Source: Lacticaseibacillus casei DSM 20011 = JCM 1134 = ATCC 393 (GTDB taxonomy: Bacteria; Bacillota; Bacilli; Lactobacillales; Lactobacillaceae). From it: a stretch of 64,000 nucleotides of DNA. A program made the translations under genes and the position numbers. Of this stretch, positions 1 through 8,317 are shown one piece after another. The notes below the pieces were generated by a model. The model was not told the origin of the DNA. It saw only the letters and a program-made list of their open reading frames with translations, and did not search any database. How positions within the stretch are numbered: the stretch's first letter is position 1; each line of letters starts with the position of its first letter. The stretch is taken from positions 2,418,001 to 2,482,000 of the forward strand of contig NZ_AP012544.1 of assembly GCF_000829055.1 (NCBI RefSeq), read 5' to 3'.

Positions 1-13
1 CACAAAAATATAT

Positions 14-27
14 TGAAACCGGTTTCA
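14..27. promoter_or_regulatory. cre-like palindrome (CcpA operator candidate)
   Basis: TGAAACCGGTTTCA is a perfect 14-bp palindrome that fits the catabolite-responsive consensus TGWNANCGNTNWCA at every fixed position. It lies 61 bp upstream of the sigma-like gene. Regulation by CcpA is inferred, and the target could also be a gene left of the window. Confidence 0.5.
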
Positions 28-87
28 CATCTCGATTTTTTTTCGTCTGTTATTAAGAAGAGCTCAAAATATTAGGAGGTTATCACG

Positions 88-486
88 ATGAGTAGCGAAC
101 GTGAAGTGTCAAAGATGTTCATCAGGTATGTTCAAGACGGGTTAAGAAACGAACGCATCGATCGATACCGCGCCGGTCTTAGACTGATTAATACAACACC
201 GCTTGAAGACTGGCTACTTGAAGAAATCCGGGAGCCTTACCATCTCCAAGATTTCACCTTGACCCTTGAGGAAATTGCAGAGTTGGAGAATTTTGTTGAC
301 GACGAGCGGTTGTCAAAGGCCGTCGCAACTCTTTCAACAGCTGATAAGATGGTTTTGTATCAGTATTACTACGATGAACTCAACGACGTGGAAATCGGTA
401 GTCAGGTAGGTATAACTAGCCAAGGAGCAAATAAGCGCAGGCGGCGCGCATTGCAAAGGATTAAGGCAGCATACGAAAATATGTAG
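88..486 (+). CDS. Sigma-70 region 4-like transcription factor of an integrative element
   Basis: A 132-residue protein whose C-terminal third (about residues 80-130) reads as a sigma region 4 helix-turn-helix: a segment with YQYYYDELNDVEIGSQVGIT followed by a basic helix rich in KRRRR. Length and position match the Orf7-type sigma-like activators of Tn916-family elements, which drive excision and transfer genes. The start is supported by AGGAGG 8 bases before the ATG. The next gene begins 20 bp downstream, so the two are probably co-transcribed. Family assignment comes from pattern and context, not from a search. Confidence 0.7.
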   Translation: MSSEREVSKMFIRYVQDGLRNERIDRYRAGLRLINTTPLEDWLLEEIREPYHLQDFTLTLEEIAELENFVDDERLSKAVATLSTADKMVLYQYYYDELNDVEIGSQVGITSQGANKRRRRALQRIKAAYENM

Positions 487-506
487 CGCGTGCGGAGGAG
501 TATTCA

Positions 507-779
507 ATGCATTACACACAGATCGATAACCTGATCCCGGTTATCTTGGCAGCGCAGGGTGGAGATGATGAGGCAATGTCCCAACTACTAATAATGTTCA
601 ATCACGACTTCAACCGTGAGGCGGCATTTGGAAAAAGCTATGTCGATCCGGATTTGAAGCAAGAACTTCAAATTAAATTTGTGTACATCGTCAAACACTT
701 CGACGTTGAAAAGCATTTGGCAGAGTCGTCCACAAACTCAAGTCGGAAACTCAAGTTCACGTCATTAAATAATAATTAA
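507..779 (+). CDS. Small helix-turn-helix protein (Orf8-like) of an integrative element
   Basis: A 90-residue protein, with GGAGG 8 bases before the ATG. The N-terminal half (ILAAQGGDDEAMSQLL) resembles the short helix-turn-helix domain of Tn916 Orf8-type proteins, which pair with the sigma-like protein. It directly follows that partner gene and precedes a rho-independent terminator, so both probably form one transcript. Function is inferred from gene order and the N-terminal motif; the C-terminal tail has no recognisable features. Confidence 0.6.
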   Translation: MHYTQIDNLIPVILAAQGGDDEAMSQLLIMFNHDFNREAAFGKSYVDPDLKQELQIKFVYIVKHFDVEKHLAESSTNSSRKLKFTSLNNN

Positions 780-805
780 TTTCGGATATGGTTTCATTTC
801 CGAAC

Positions 806-840
806 TCACCTGTCGTCTGATATATCAGAGGCAGGTTTTT
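806..840 (+). terminator. Terminator after the sigma/HTH gene pair
   Basis: An imperfect stem (ACCTG...CAGGT with inner CTGA/TCAG) is followed by TTTTT on the plus strand, 30 bp after the HTH gene. Confidence 0.7.
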
Positions 841-1075
841 ATTTGGCCCGCCATGTCCTTTGATAACTTAATAGCATCATTCAGCAACGAAGGCTCCGCA
901 ACGCCATGACCTCTCACGAGCGAGCGACTAACCCAGTGAGCCGGATACTTGTACGTCACCCTGACGAAACGAGGGAAAGAGGCTCTCTTTGAGATTCTCG
1001 ATAGCCGATTGGAATCGGGCTGAATGATGAACTGTTCTTCACAACATCAGTTTCGCCAACACTGCGAAGAAGGAG
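841..1075. other. Non-coding stretch between HTH gene and excisionase
   Basis: No plausible gene was seen. The stretch holds several short imperfect inverted repeats, for example around GAGGCTCTCTTTGAGATTCTC near 978-1000 and CGATTGGAATCG near 1010-1017. The position could suit excisionase or integrase binding, or a promoter for xis-int, but no clear -35/-10 pair was found. Confidence 0.35.
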
Positions 1076-1084
1076 GTGTGTCAT

Positions 1085-1384
1085 ATTTCAGCGCAAGCAA
1101 TAGAAGCGCCAATCGATTTTCCAATGGACGATCAGAACGTGATTGCGATTCGTAACGCTCTGTCTACCTTGTTTCTCGATGAAGTTAACAGGGCTCGCGA
1201 AGAACAATCACAGCATGATCGGTACCTGTTGAAGATGGAGTTGTGCGCGTACTTGAAGATTTCTAACAATACCTTGGACAAGTGGATTGAGCTTGGCCTA
1301 CCAAGAATCAACATCTGTGGTGTTGTTCGCTATGATCGCGACGCAGTTGATGGATGGCTTCGCAAACGCGTTGAAGGATGGTAA
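1085..1384 (+). CDS. Excisionase-like HTH protein
   Basis: About 100 residues. The C-terminal part (KMELCAYLKISNNTLDKW, then a wing ending in VRYDRDAVDGWLRKR) is a typical MerR/excisionase-type helix-turn-helix, the fold used by Xis proteins to bend DNA for excision. The gene sits directly upstream of the integrase, as xis does. The start is uncertain. AAGGAGG ends at 1076 and the first well-spaced in-frame codon is ATT at 1085; GTG at 1076 overlaps the ribosome binding site, and the first ATG (1124) has no such site. The stop at 1384 is firm. Confidence 0.65.
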   Translation: MSAQAIEAPIDFPMDDQNVIAIRNALSTLFLDEVNRAREEQSQHDRYLLKMELCAYLKISNNTLDKWIELGLPRINICGVVRYDRDAVDGWLRKRVEGW

Positions 1385-1445
1385 TATGTCGATGTAGCTT
1401 TACATCCTGTTCAAGCTCGTTGACAAACAACAGGAGGTAAATATC

Positions 1446-2714
1446 ATGTCTATTACTAAAACTGATGCAGGCACTTACTTTGTGGAGGTGTTCTACCCTA
1501 AAGATATTCGCGGCATTCTTGGCGTGAAAGTTCCACGTTACCGTAAAACCGTAGCGACAAAGTTGGAAGCCAGAACGCTGCAAAAACAGGTCGATGAGAA
1601 AATTAAGGAGGCTCAAAAAACACAATCAGCAAGTGCTATCAAGAAGAACGGGGAAATGCTATTCAAGAACTTTTACCGCGAAGTCTGGTGGCCGCTGTAC
1701 GCTGCTGGCGCAACCGGACGTATTCGTATTATTCCTTCAGAGGAAACTCAAGCGAATACACGCAATATTTTCCGACTTCACCTGCTTCCAATGTTCGGCG
1801 AGTATTCAATGACTTACTTAAATCTCAATAAGCAGTTCGTCATGCAAGAACTGGCAATTCTGTCAGAGAAGTACGCAAACATTCGCACAGTCAAGTCTTA
1901 CGTCAGTCAGATGTTTGATACCGCCGAAATGGTGGACTTCATCGATGTGAACCGGCTAGAAAAAGCTATTTCCTCCATCGGCAGTCCCAAAAAGGAACGG
2001 CTCGCCACTCGTCGCAAGATGACTGGCGAATCACTTTCCGCTGATGAAATGGTGGCTTGGCTCGACGCTGCCAACACAGATCACGAAAACGGCAAGTTAA
2101 GTGATCAAGATTATCTGTTACTTCTCCTTACACTCCACCTCGGAGATCGCAAGGGTGAATCATACGGATTGCAATGGAAGCACGTTGACTTCAACACCGG
2201 CTATGTTCTGATTATTCAAGCACTCAAGAAAAGCGGTAAGGTCGGTCCAACCAAGGCCAAGAAGGAAACCTCCCACGCTTTACCGCCGATTTTGATCCCG
2301 ATGTTGAGAGAATGGCACGACAAACAAGCCATTGAACTCGTAGAAGTAAACCTAGAGTCTGGGCCAAACCAGTTTCTGTTTACCTACACGAACTTCCAAG
2401 GTGGGATCAACCAACCGTTACATGCCGACTATCTCAACTATCGTCTGAATTCAATCTATAAGCGCCACCCTGACCTCGTTCGGGTCACACCGCACAAGTT
2501 GCGGCATACGTTCTCAACACTTGCACGTCAAGGTGGTGCCAGCTTACAGCTGATCTCCGAAGCACTGTCACATTCCAGCATCAAGACCACGCGCGTGTAT
2601 GTCAACACGCCTGATATTGTTGGTCTGGATGTTCATGATAAGTTCGCTGAACGAATCGCACAAGCAAGAGCGAACTCACTCGCACAGGAAATGAAACTCA
2701 ACGAAATTCATTAA
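1446..2714 (+). CDS. int: Tyrosine recombinase / integrase
   Basis: A 422-residue phage-type integrase that catalyses site-specific strand exchange between element and chromosomal attachment sites. The N-terminus (to about residue 60) is a basic arm-binding-type domain, the middle is a core-binding (SAM-like) region, and the C-terminal half carries the catalytic residues: Arg in GDRKGES, HKLRH, the LSHSS histidine and the nucleophilic Tyr in TTRVYVNT. GGAGG lies 9 bases before the ATG. Its position as the last gene before rpsI fits integration into the 3' end of that gene. It appears intact. Arm-type repeats are possible at 2805-2846. Confidence 0.9.
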   Translation: MSITKTDAGTYFVEVFYPKDIRGILGVKVPRYRKTVATKLEARTLQKQVDEKIKEAQKTQSASAIKKNGEMLFKNFYREVWWPLYAAGATGRIRIIPSEETQANTRNIFRLHLLPMFGEYSMTYLNLNKQFVMQELAILSEKYANIRTVKSYVSQMFDTAEMVDFIDVNRLEKAISSIGSPKKERLATRRKMTGESLSADEMVAWLDAANTDHENGKLSDQDYLLLLLTLHLGDRKGESYGLQWKHVDFNTGYVLIIQALKKSGKVGPTKAKKETSHALPPILIPMLREWHDKQAIELVEVNLESGPNQFLFTYTNFQGGINQPLHADYLNYRLNSIYKRHPDLVRVTPHKLRHTFSTLARQGGASLQLISEALSHSSIKTTRVYVNTPDIVGLDVHDKFAERIAQARANSLAQEMKLNEIH

Positions 2715-2804
2715 AATTGACGCACAAAAGAACGTAAGACTAGGACACGCGCCCCAAAAATTCTTGGAGCCAGGATTTCTCAAGCGAAAGACGCGCACAA
2801 ATTA

Positions 2805-2846
2805 CGCCCTAATTGAGGGGTCAAAAAAAGTGGCTCGCCCTAATTG
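2805..2846. repeat. Pair of 11-bp direct repeats near the element end
   Basis: CGCCCTAATTG occurs at 2805-2815 and again at 2836-2846, 31 bp apart centre to centre. Short direct repeats close to an element end are typical of integrase arm-binding sites. The second copy overlaps the rpsI terminator stem, so a structural explanation is also possible. Confidence 0.4.
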
Positions 2847-2860
2847 GGAGAACCACTTTC
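2822..2860 (-). terminator. Terminator of rplM-rpsI
   Basis: Read on the minus strand, arms AAGTGG...CCACTT with an inner CCC/GGG pair are followed by seven T residues. The hairpin lies about 65 bp after the rpsI stop and, if the junction is at rpsI, would be supplied by the inserted element. Confidence 0.75.
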
Positions 2861-2880
2861 CGAGTTCGAGATATGCTTGA

Positions 2881-2940
2881 AACGTTGTCGTAGCAACGTT
2901 TCCATATCGATAGCATAACGCTATTACCGTTTGCTAAATT
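2881..2940. other. Probable integration junction at the rpsI 3' end
   Basis: The last codons of rpsI (stop at 2924-2926) meet element DNA here. A perfect 7-bp inverted repeat with a 6-base loop (AACGTTG/CAACGTT) lies at 2881-2900. The matching att copy would be at the far end of the element, outside the window, so the core sequence cannot be fixed. Confidence 0.35.
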
Positions 2941-3316
2941 GTGATGCTTTACGTGCCTTCTTGAGACCGTACTTCTTCCGTTCCTTCATACGAGGGTCAC
3001 GGGTCAGCATGCCGGCCTTCTTAAGTGGGCCGCGGAAGTCAGGGTCAACTGTCAACAGGGCACGGGCAATGCCGTGACGAGTTGCGCCAGCTTGGCCAGA
3101 GAAGCCGCCGCCATTGACGTTAACAAGAACGTCGTAGCTGCCAGTGGTTTCGGTGATGCCAAATGGCTGAGTTAAATCGGTGATCAGGTTTTCATATGGA
3201 AGGTAGTCGCGAACGTCTTTACCGTTCATCGTGATCTTGCCGGTGCCGGGAACCAAACGGACCCGGGCAACGGAGTTCTTGCGACGACCTGTACCTGCAT
3301 ATTGTACTTGTGCCAC
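2924..3316 (-). CDS. rpsI: 30S ribosomal protein S9
   Basis: 130 residues, the usual length, with the conserved C-terminal tail [14 protein letters not shown] that reaches toward the P-site tRNA. GTG start with GGAGG 9 bases upstream. It follows rplM by 13 bp in the conserved rplM-rpsI operon. The integrative element to the left abuts its 3' end, and the reading frame and tail are preserved, as expected when an integrase site restores the gene end. Confidence 0.97.
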   Translation of the reverse strand: MAQVQYAGTGRRKNSVARVRLVPGTGKITMNGKDVRDYLPYENLITDLTQPFGITETTGSYDVLVNVNGGGFSGQAGATRHGIARALLTVDPDFRGPLKKAGMLTRDPRMKERKKYGLKKARKASQFSKR

Positions 3317-3329
3317 AGTAATTGCCTCC

Positions 3330-3776
3330 TTAGATTAAGTTTGAAATGTCGAGTACTTCTGGCTTCTGTGCCAAATGCGGGTGTTCCTCCCCAGCATAGA
3401 CATGAAGCTTCAGGAATTGCTGATGGCCAAGTGTATTCTTGGTCGGAAGCATCTTCTTAACAGAATATTCAACCAGACGTGCCGGGTTGTCCCGCAAGAG
3501 ATCCCCAGCAATTTCATGTTTCAAACCACCTGGATGCTGACTGTGACGATAGTAAATCTTGTCTGAGGCTTTTTTGCCAGTCAACTTTAGCTTGGAAGCA
3601 TTGATAACGATCACATTGTCACCGGTATCAACGTTTGGGGTGAATTGCGGCTTGTTCTTACCACGCAAGATCGAAGCAACGACAGATGACAGACGACCCA
3701 ACGCGATATCCGTTGCGTCAATCACATACCATTTACGTTCGATTTCACCTGGCTTAGCCAAAAATGTTGTACGCAC
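3330..3776 (-). CDS. rplM: 50S ribosomal protein L13
   Basis: 148 residues with typical L13 sequence ([31 protein letters not shown]). It is an early-assembly large-subunit protein that binds 23S rRNA domain II. GTG start with GGAGG upstream. First gene of rplM-rpsI, with its own promoter and a structured leader suited to autogenous control. Intact. Confidence 0.97.
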   Translation of the reverse strand: MRTTFLAKPGEIERKWYVIDATDIALGRLSSVVASILRGKNKPQFTPNVDTGDNVIVINASKLKLTGKKASDKIYYRHSQHPGGLKHEIAGDLLRDNPARLVEYSVKKMLPTKNTLGHQQFLKLHVYAGEEHPHLAQKPEVLDISNLI

Positions 3777-3790
3777 GATTTGTTTCCTCC

Positions 3791-3850
3791 ATAATTCTGT
3801 GCTTGTTTGAACACGTTAAGTTTCCGGGGCTTATCGTGGGGCAAACAATA
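3791..3850 (-). promoter_or_regulatory. rplM leader hairpin (L13-leader candidate)
   Basis: The about 75-nt untranslated leader contains a perfect 7-bp closing pair, TTGTTTG at 3842-3848 (minus sense) with CAAACAA at 3803-3809, around a C-rich segment. An L13 autoregulatory leader is a known RNA family in Bacilli. Membership here is inferred from position and the closing stem only. Confidence 0.5.
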
Positions 3851-3859
3851 CCAGCTACT

Positions 3860-3888
3860 AGAATACCAACGATTCAGGCCTAAGTCAA
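3860..3888 (-). promoter_or_regulatory. rplM-rpsI promoter
   Basis: On the minus strand, -35 TTGACT (3883-3888) and -10 TATTCT (3860-3865) are separated by exactly 17 bp and lie just upstream of the leader. Confidence 0.8.
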
Positions 3889-3954
3889 TGTTAAATTACA
3901 ATGCTAGTGAGCGTAACTCGACATGTTTTTTACATAACCACAAAACTTCTTACA

Positions 3955-5325
3955 TTAAATGCCAAGTTTCCGCACCAATGCCTGCCAGGAAGATTGCGAG
4001 CCAGTAACGATCGAAGCATCTACCGTTATTCTGTCATGAAGCCGGGCAAGTTGCGATCGACTAACCCGACTCTGAACCGTTATCTGCAAGTTTTCTTGCT
4101 GCAACTGATTTACTGACGGTATCTGCGTGACTTTTCCGGTAAGTATAGGTGTGTCCCCAGCATTTGGTTCGACTTTTACACGCACCTGCTGACCACGTTT
4201 AACGCTAGAAAAGTCCTTTTTTGCGACCTTCAAGTTGAAGCTAATTGAAGATTGGTGATTTTGCTCGGGTAAAATCCGGCCAATTACCTGTTTTTTACCG
4301 ATGATTTGCTGATTAGCCACCGCTGACTGGCGAAAATAGATCAACCCTGTTACTGGTGCTTTAATAGTTTGCGGTTGGCTAGCGTGCCTTAAGTCATCGG
4401 CTTTTGCCTCAAGCTTTCCAAGGGTTTGCTGGATGCGTTTCGCGTCTGCTACGATCGTTTGTTCAGTTATGGTTTGCAAAGTCGTTAGAAAAGTTTCTGC
4501 ACTGGCCTGACCAGTTCCTGTCGTTTGTTGATTTTCTTGCTGCTATGCTTGCAAGGCAGCCAGTTGTTTTTGCCGATCATTTAATCGACCTTGCAGTTGG
4601 GCAAGATCTTGGGTTTGAATGGCCGCCTTCCCCGCTGCATCTGCGGTGGCGACTGCCTGCTGGTAATGTTGATAAAAGCCAGCATAAGGATTCTCGGCGG
4701 CAACACTTCCTTGACCGTGAATGGCAGCTTCAGCAACTTGAATCTGGCTGATCTCGGTCGCCGTCTGAGCGATTATCGTTGTCAGCAGCTGGTCAACTTC
4801 CTGCTTTTTGCTAGTAAGCGCCTGGTTGTCACTCGCCGCCGCATTTCCAGATAACGTCTGCGTCACCATTTGCCGTTGGTTTAAATAAGTCTGTACCGCT
4901 TGTTGATAGCCATATTGATCGGTTTCGGAAAAAAGATTCTTATTTTGGTCAACGCTTTGTCCGAACATTTGCAATTGCTTTTGTTGTTTTTTCAGGTCGG
5001 TTATCTGACTGGCAAGATCGTCAATTCGATCAGTATCAGCGGTTACGCGATAAACCAAAATAGGCTGATTTTTGCGAACCCTTTGGCCGAACTGCATCAT
5101 GACTCGGGTGATAGTCGCCGGACCTTGTACATAAAGCGCCCGGCCTCGCTGACTGGTAGCCATGGTGCCATTTGCCTGAATGGCTTTTTCTTGTTTGGTG
5201 AAGGCCAAAAACAGAACGACGAGACAAACAAACACGATGAATGGTAAGGCAATCCAACGCTTAAAATGCTTGAAACGCCGGGTAAAATCAGTAGCCGTCA
5301 CCAATTGATTTTCTCTTTGACTCAT
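3955..5325 (-). pseudogene. Bacteriocin-secretion accessory protein (HlyD family), amber-interrupted
   Basis: One reading frame of 456 codons runs from the ATG at 5325 to 3955 but contains a TAG at 4543-4545. The context (LAALQA-stop-QQENQQTTG) suggests CAG to TAG. The upstream part has an N-terminal cytoplasmic stretch, one transmembrane helix (WIALPFIVFVCLVVLFLAF), a biotinyl-lipoyl-like strand and long coiled coils. The downstream part continues the coiled coil and the barrel-sandwich/beta-barrel region (VTGLIYFRQS, GKKQVIGRILPE). Such membrane-fusion proteins work with C39 ABC exporters of double-glycine bacteriocins. It lies 5 bp after the exporter gene, also broken. No bacteriocin precursor was found nearby. 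Confidence 0.85.
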
Positions 5326-5330
5326 GGCGA

Positions 5331-7507
5331 CTACCTCCTCAGCATTTGGACATAATACCCGTGCTTGGCAAACAAAATCGGATAGCTTCCCTGCTCAACG
5401 ATGCGGCCATTAACCAACACAACAATTTTATCGGCATTACGCGCTAGCTGCGGTTGTTGCGTCATTAAAATAATCGTTCGGTCCTTGATCGCAAATAGGC
5501 GATCAAGGATTCGCTCAGCCATGGCACTTTCGATCTGACTAAAAGTCCCGTCAAAAATAAGCACTTTTGCCGGCGATAGTAGCGCCCGGGCGATTGCCAG
5601 CCGCTGTTTTTGACTCGCTGTCAGCGTTGCAGTATTGGCATCAACCAGTGTGTAGACTAGGTTTGGCAGGTTTGTAATGTCATCGGCAATCTCGGCCGTT
5701 TCAGAAGCAGCATCCATATCATCATCAGTCACGTCAGATCGATTGCCAAGACGCAGATTGTCCAGGATGGAGCCGGAGAAAATCACCGGTCGTTCTGGAA
5801 CATAGGCAACATATTGGCGTAGTAGCGACAAGTGAATGTCATTGATATTCGTTTGGTTAAAAGTGATCGTTTCACTTCCGGCGTCGAGTGGCCATAAGCC
5901 ATCAATCAAACGTGCCAAAGTCGTTTTACCAGCACCACTTGCGCCAACGATTGCCATGTTATGATTTGGCATAATCGATAAATCAATCTTTTGTAAAACC
6001 GGCTGTTTTTGCCGATAGCCAAACGTAACTTGGCTTAATTTAATCGTCCCGGCAATTTGTTGCGTCTCACTGACGCGCCGTTGTTGATCAGCCGCACTGC
6101 TTGACGGAAGATCACGCAAACGGCTGTCGGCAACAGCGATTAATTGCCGTTGCGGCTGCAACCGCACCACCTGTGTCAAGTGGCTGATAAAGTAAACGAA
6201 TAAGGCAGCAAATGCTACCAATTGGCCGAGGCTAAGTTGTTGCGTTAAGACCATGCCGGCACCTAGCCATAAAAGACCGACTGTTAAAATGAAATGAAAC
6301 GCCCGCTGCACCGCCCGTTCAAGTTGCACAAACTGCAGCTGAGCAAACTTTTTATGTAAATCATCGGCAAACGCCTGATCAACTCGCCGAAAAAGATCAG
6401 GTTCGGCACGTAACGCCTGCATTGCCTCAACGCCACGAAGGCCTTCAGTAATTTCGGTGCTAAGCGCCACATCGGACTGACTCGTAGCGTAACCGGCTGC
6501 TCGCAAACGATCACGAAAAAGCCACATCAGTAAGGCATCCCGAATATAGCCAGAACGGCTAGTAGCGCCAACTTCCAGTTCATACCAACCAGTAAAACAA
6601 GTAATATTGTCGCAGCAAGTGTTTCAAGCCATTGGGTCGCAAGTGTTTTGGCAGCAACCCCAATGAGTCGATTCGTTTCAGCCACTTGCGCAGTGAGCGC
6701 TTGTCGTTGTCGATTCAAAAAAGGCAACGGCATTGCGTATAACCGCCGCACGTAGGCCAAGGTCACATCAATCATGAGCCGCTGATCCAACATCCCCAAC
6801 AAAAGCTCACGGCCCCAGGTCAGCACTGCTTCAAAAAGCCCTGCTCCCATTAGTGCAAGCGCCATGATGGCTAACGGCCTCATTAATCCATTCGGCAGAT
6901 AAGTATCCACAATGATCTGGAGGAAAAAAGCTCCTGCAACACTGGTACCTGTTGTCGCTAGCACCGCAAGTATCAAATGCACCAAAGCCACTTTTTGCTG
7001 CAAAATCAACGCTTTAATCGTCCGTAAAGGTGATGAAGGCATTTTAACGGCTGTATGGTTCAATCTCTGTTTAATAATAGCGCCAGCTGCAGCCCAGGTT
7101 TGGTTGAATTGTTGATAGGATAACCACTTAACACCAACCGTCACATCAGGATCTGCTACCAACAAATGCCGTTTGGTGATTTTGAAGACAACAGCAAAGC
7201 GCTGCTGGCCGGCCTGCGCGTCTCGGCTCGCCACAATAAGCGGGGTTTCGTTTAAACGCTTCGGGGTGATGCTGATACCACTTTTCGTTGTGAAATGAAG
7301 TGCCTCGGCAGCATGAATCAGGTCATCTAATGTCGTCCCGGTCTGGTCCACTTCAGCCAGTGCCCGCAAACGCGTCGGTGATATCTCTGCCCCATAAAAT
7401 TTTAAAACCATGCGCAAAGCTGCAACGCTGCTTTCTCGCGCGTCAGCTTGTGGCACATAGTCACACCGATTGACATGTCTCACCCAAAAATTCCCGGTAA
7501 CCCTCAT
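5331..7507 (-). pseudogene. C39-type bacteriocin ABC exporter, frameshifted and catalytically degenerate
   Basis: Two frames (6527-7507 and 5331-6527) together make one exporter of about 725 residues, the usual length. The break is a -1-type frameshift near 6527-6540 in the transmembrane domain; one added base after GGGAT would rejoin the frames. The ATG at 7507 has a GGGGAG site. In the N-terminal C39 domain the catalytic Cys is gone (QADARESSVAAL instead of DCG) although the HLLVADPD His/Asp region remains. In the ATPase, Walker A GASGAGKTT is intact. The Q-loop Gln is Glu (YVPER), the signature is LTASQ, Walker B ends DG instead of DE, and the H-loop His is Gln (TQQP). It is therefore both split and stripped of catalytic residues. 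Confidence 0.85.
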
Positions 7508-7637
7508 GCGCGTGCTCCCCTTGTTGCTATGCTTGATCAACCTTTAATTAATACTAAGCTTATCACAAAAATTAAAATGTTTGTTATTTAAAAGAGGACT
7601 GAGGCCGTTAATCTCATGAACAAAAGAAGTCCCCACA

Positions 7638-8237
7638 TCACTTTTTTTCGTCCGTTCGGCTAACACCCGTACAAAACATCTGCAACGCCCGATCAAGTGG
7701 CAGTTGTTGTTGGAAGCCACCGTTTTCTGCAGTATTAGACGGTCGCAAATAAACAGCCAGAACGTTTAAAAAATATAACGTGACTTCGCGAGGCTGATAC
7801 ACCTTCAGTAATTCTGATTGAAAACCCGCAAAAAAGCGATCTAACGGCGCGAGCAGACTGTCCTGCCATGCCTTGAAAACCCGTCCGCGCGCGCTGGCCT
7901 TCAAGCTGGCGATATCGTGAATCACCATCTGCAGGTTCATATCATTGTCATCGGTCAAAACATGCCCTAAATGGTTCACCTTAGCGGCTAGACTGCCACT
8001 GCCGGTTTGCGCCGATGCGATTTTGGCCGCCATGCTGTCACTCACCTGCATCACCACTGCCAAGTACAGTTTTTCTTTGGTGCCGAAGTAGTGATACAGC
8101 AACGGTTGCTGCACGTTGCTGGCTTCAGCAATCATCCGCGTCGTGACGCTGGCATAGCCGTTAGTCATAAATAATGTCTGCGCTGCGGCCAAAATGCGTG
8201 CAATGGTCGCCTTCTTTTGCTGTTCTCGTTGATTCAT
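7638..8237 (-). CDS. TetR/AcrR-family transcriptional regulator
   Basis: 199 residues from the ATG at 8237 (AAGGG upstream); a longer TTG start at 8264 would overlap the operator. The N-terminal DNA-binding domain is typical (ATIARILAAAQTLFMTNGYA, then TRMIAEASNVQQPLLYHYFG), and the rest is a ligand-binding helical domain. It is divergent from an ABC permease-ATPase pair, the usual arrangement for a local repressor of an efflux or stress transporter. A perfect palindrome lies between the two genes. The ligand is unknown. Confidence 0.85.
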   Translation of the reverse strand: MNQREQQKKATIARILAAAQTLFMTNGYASVTTRMIAEASNVQQPLLYHYFGTKEKLYLAVVMQVSDSMAAKIASAQTGSGSLAAKVNHLGHVLTDDNDMNLQMVIHDIASLKASARGRVFKAWQDSLLAPLDRFFAGFQSELLKVYQPREVTLYFLNVLAVYLRPSNTAENGGFQQQLPLDRALQMFCTGVSRTDEKK

Positions 8238-8256
8238 TTTTACCAAGCCCTTTTTA

Positions 8257-8272
8257 TTTATCAATTGATAAA
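8257..8272. promoter_or_regulatory. TetR operator candidate
   Basis: TTTATCAATTGATAAA is a perfect 16-bp palindrome between the divergent regulator and permease genes. It covers the -35 position of the plus-strand promoter, whose -10 is TATAAT at 8280-8285, so a bound repressor would block it. Confidence 0.65.
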
Positions 8273-8279
8273 CGAGTGC

Positions 8280-8285
8280 TATAAT
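8280..8285 (+). promoter_or_regulatory. -10 box of the ABC permease promoter
   Basis: TATAAT lies 33 bp before the ATG of the permease gene. At 17 bp spacing the -35 would be the weak TTTATC at 8257-8262, inside the palindromic operator. Confidence 0.6.
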
Positions 8286-8317
8286 GATTTTACAAAATTC
8301 AAGTGGAGGTGATCGAA

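Larger units (their letters stand above)
1..2923 (+). mobile_element. Right end of a Tn916-type integrative element in the rpsI 3' end
   Basis: Four plus-strand genes (sigma-like, HTH, excisionase-like, integrase) occur in the same order as orf7-orf8-xis-int at the right end of Tn916. The integrase is the last gene, and the next gene is the 3' end of rpsI on the opposite strand. The 3' ends of conserved genes, rpsI included, are known integration sites for such elements. The other end lies left of the window, so neither its size nor its mobility can be judged. The exact boundary near 2881-2940 is inferred. Confidence 0.7.

Noticed and set aside
6520..6540. Programmed frameshift in the ABC exporter gene
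   Set aside because: No slippery heptamer or downstream pseudoknot is visible, and the encoded protein lacks several catalytic residues, so decay is the simpler reading.
7541..7637. Bacteriocin precursor next to the exporter
   Set aside because: No small frame with a double-glycine leader was found here or at 3777-3955.
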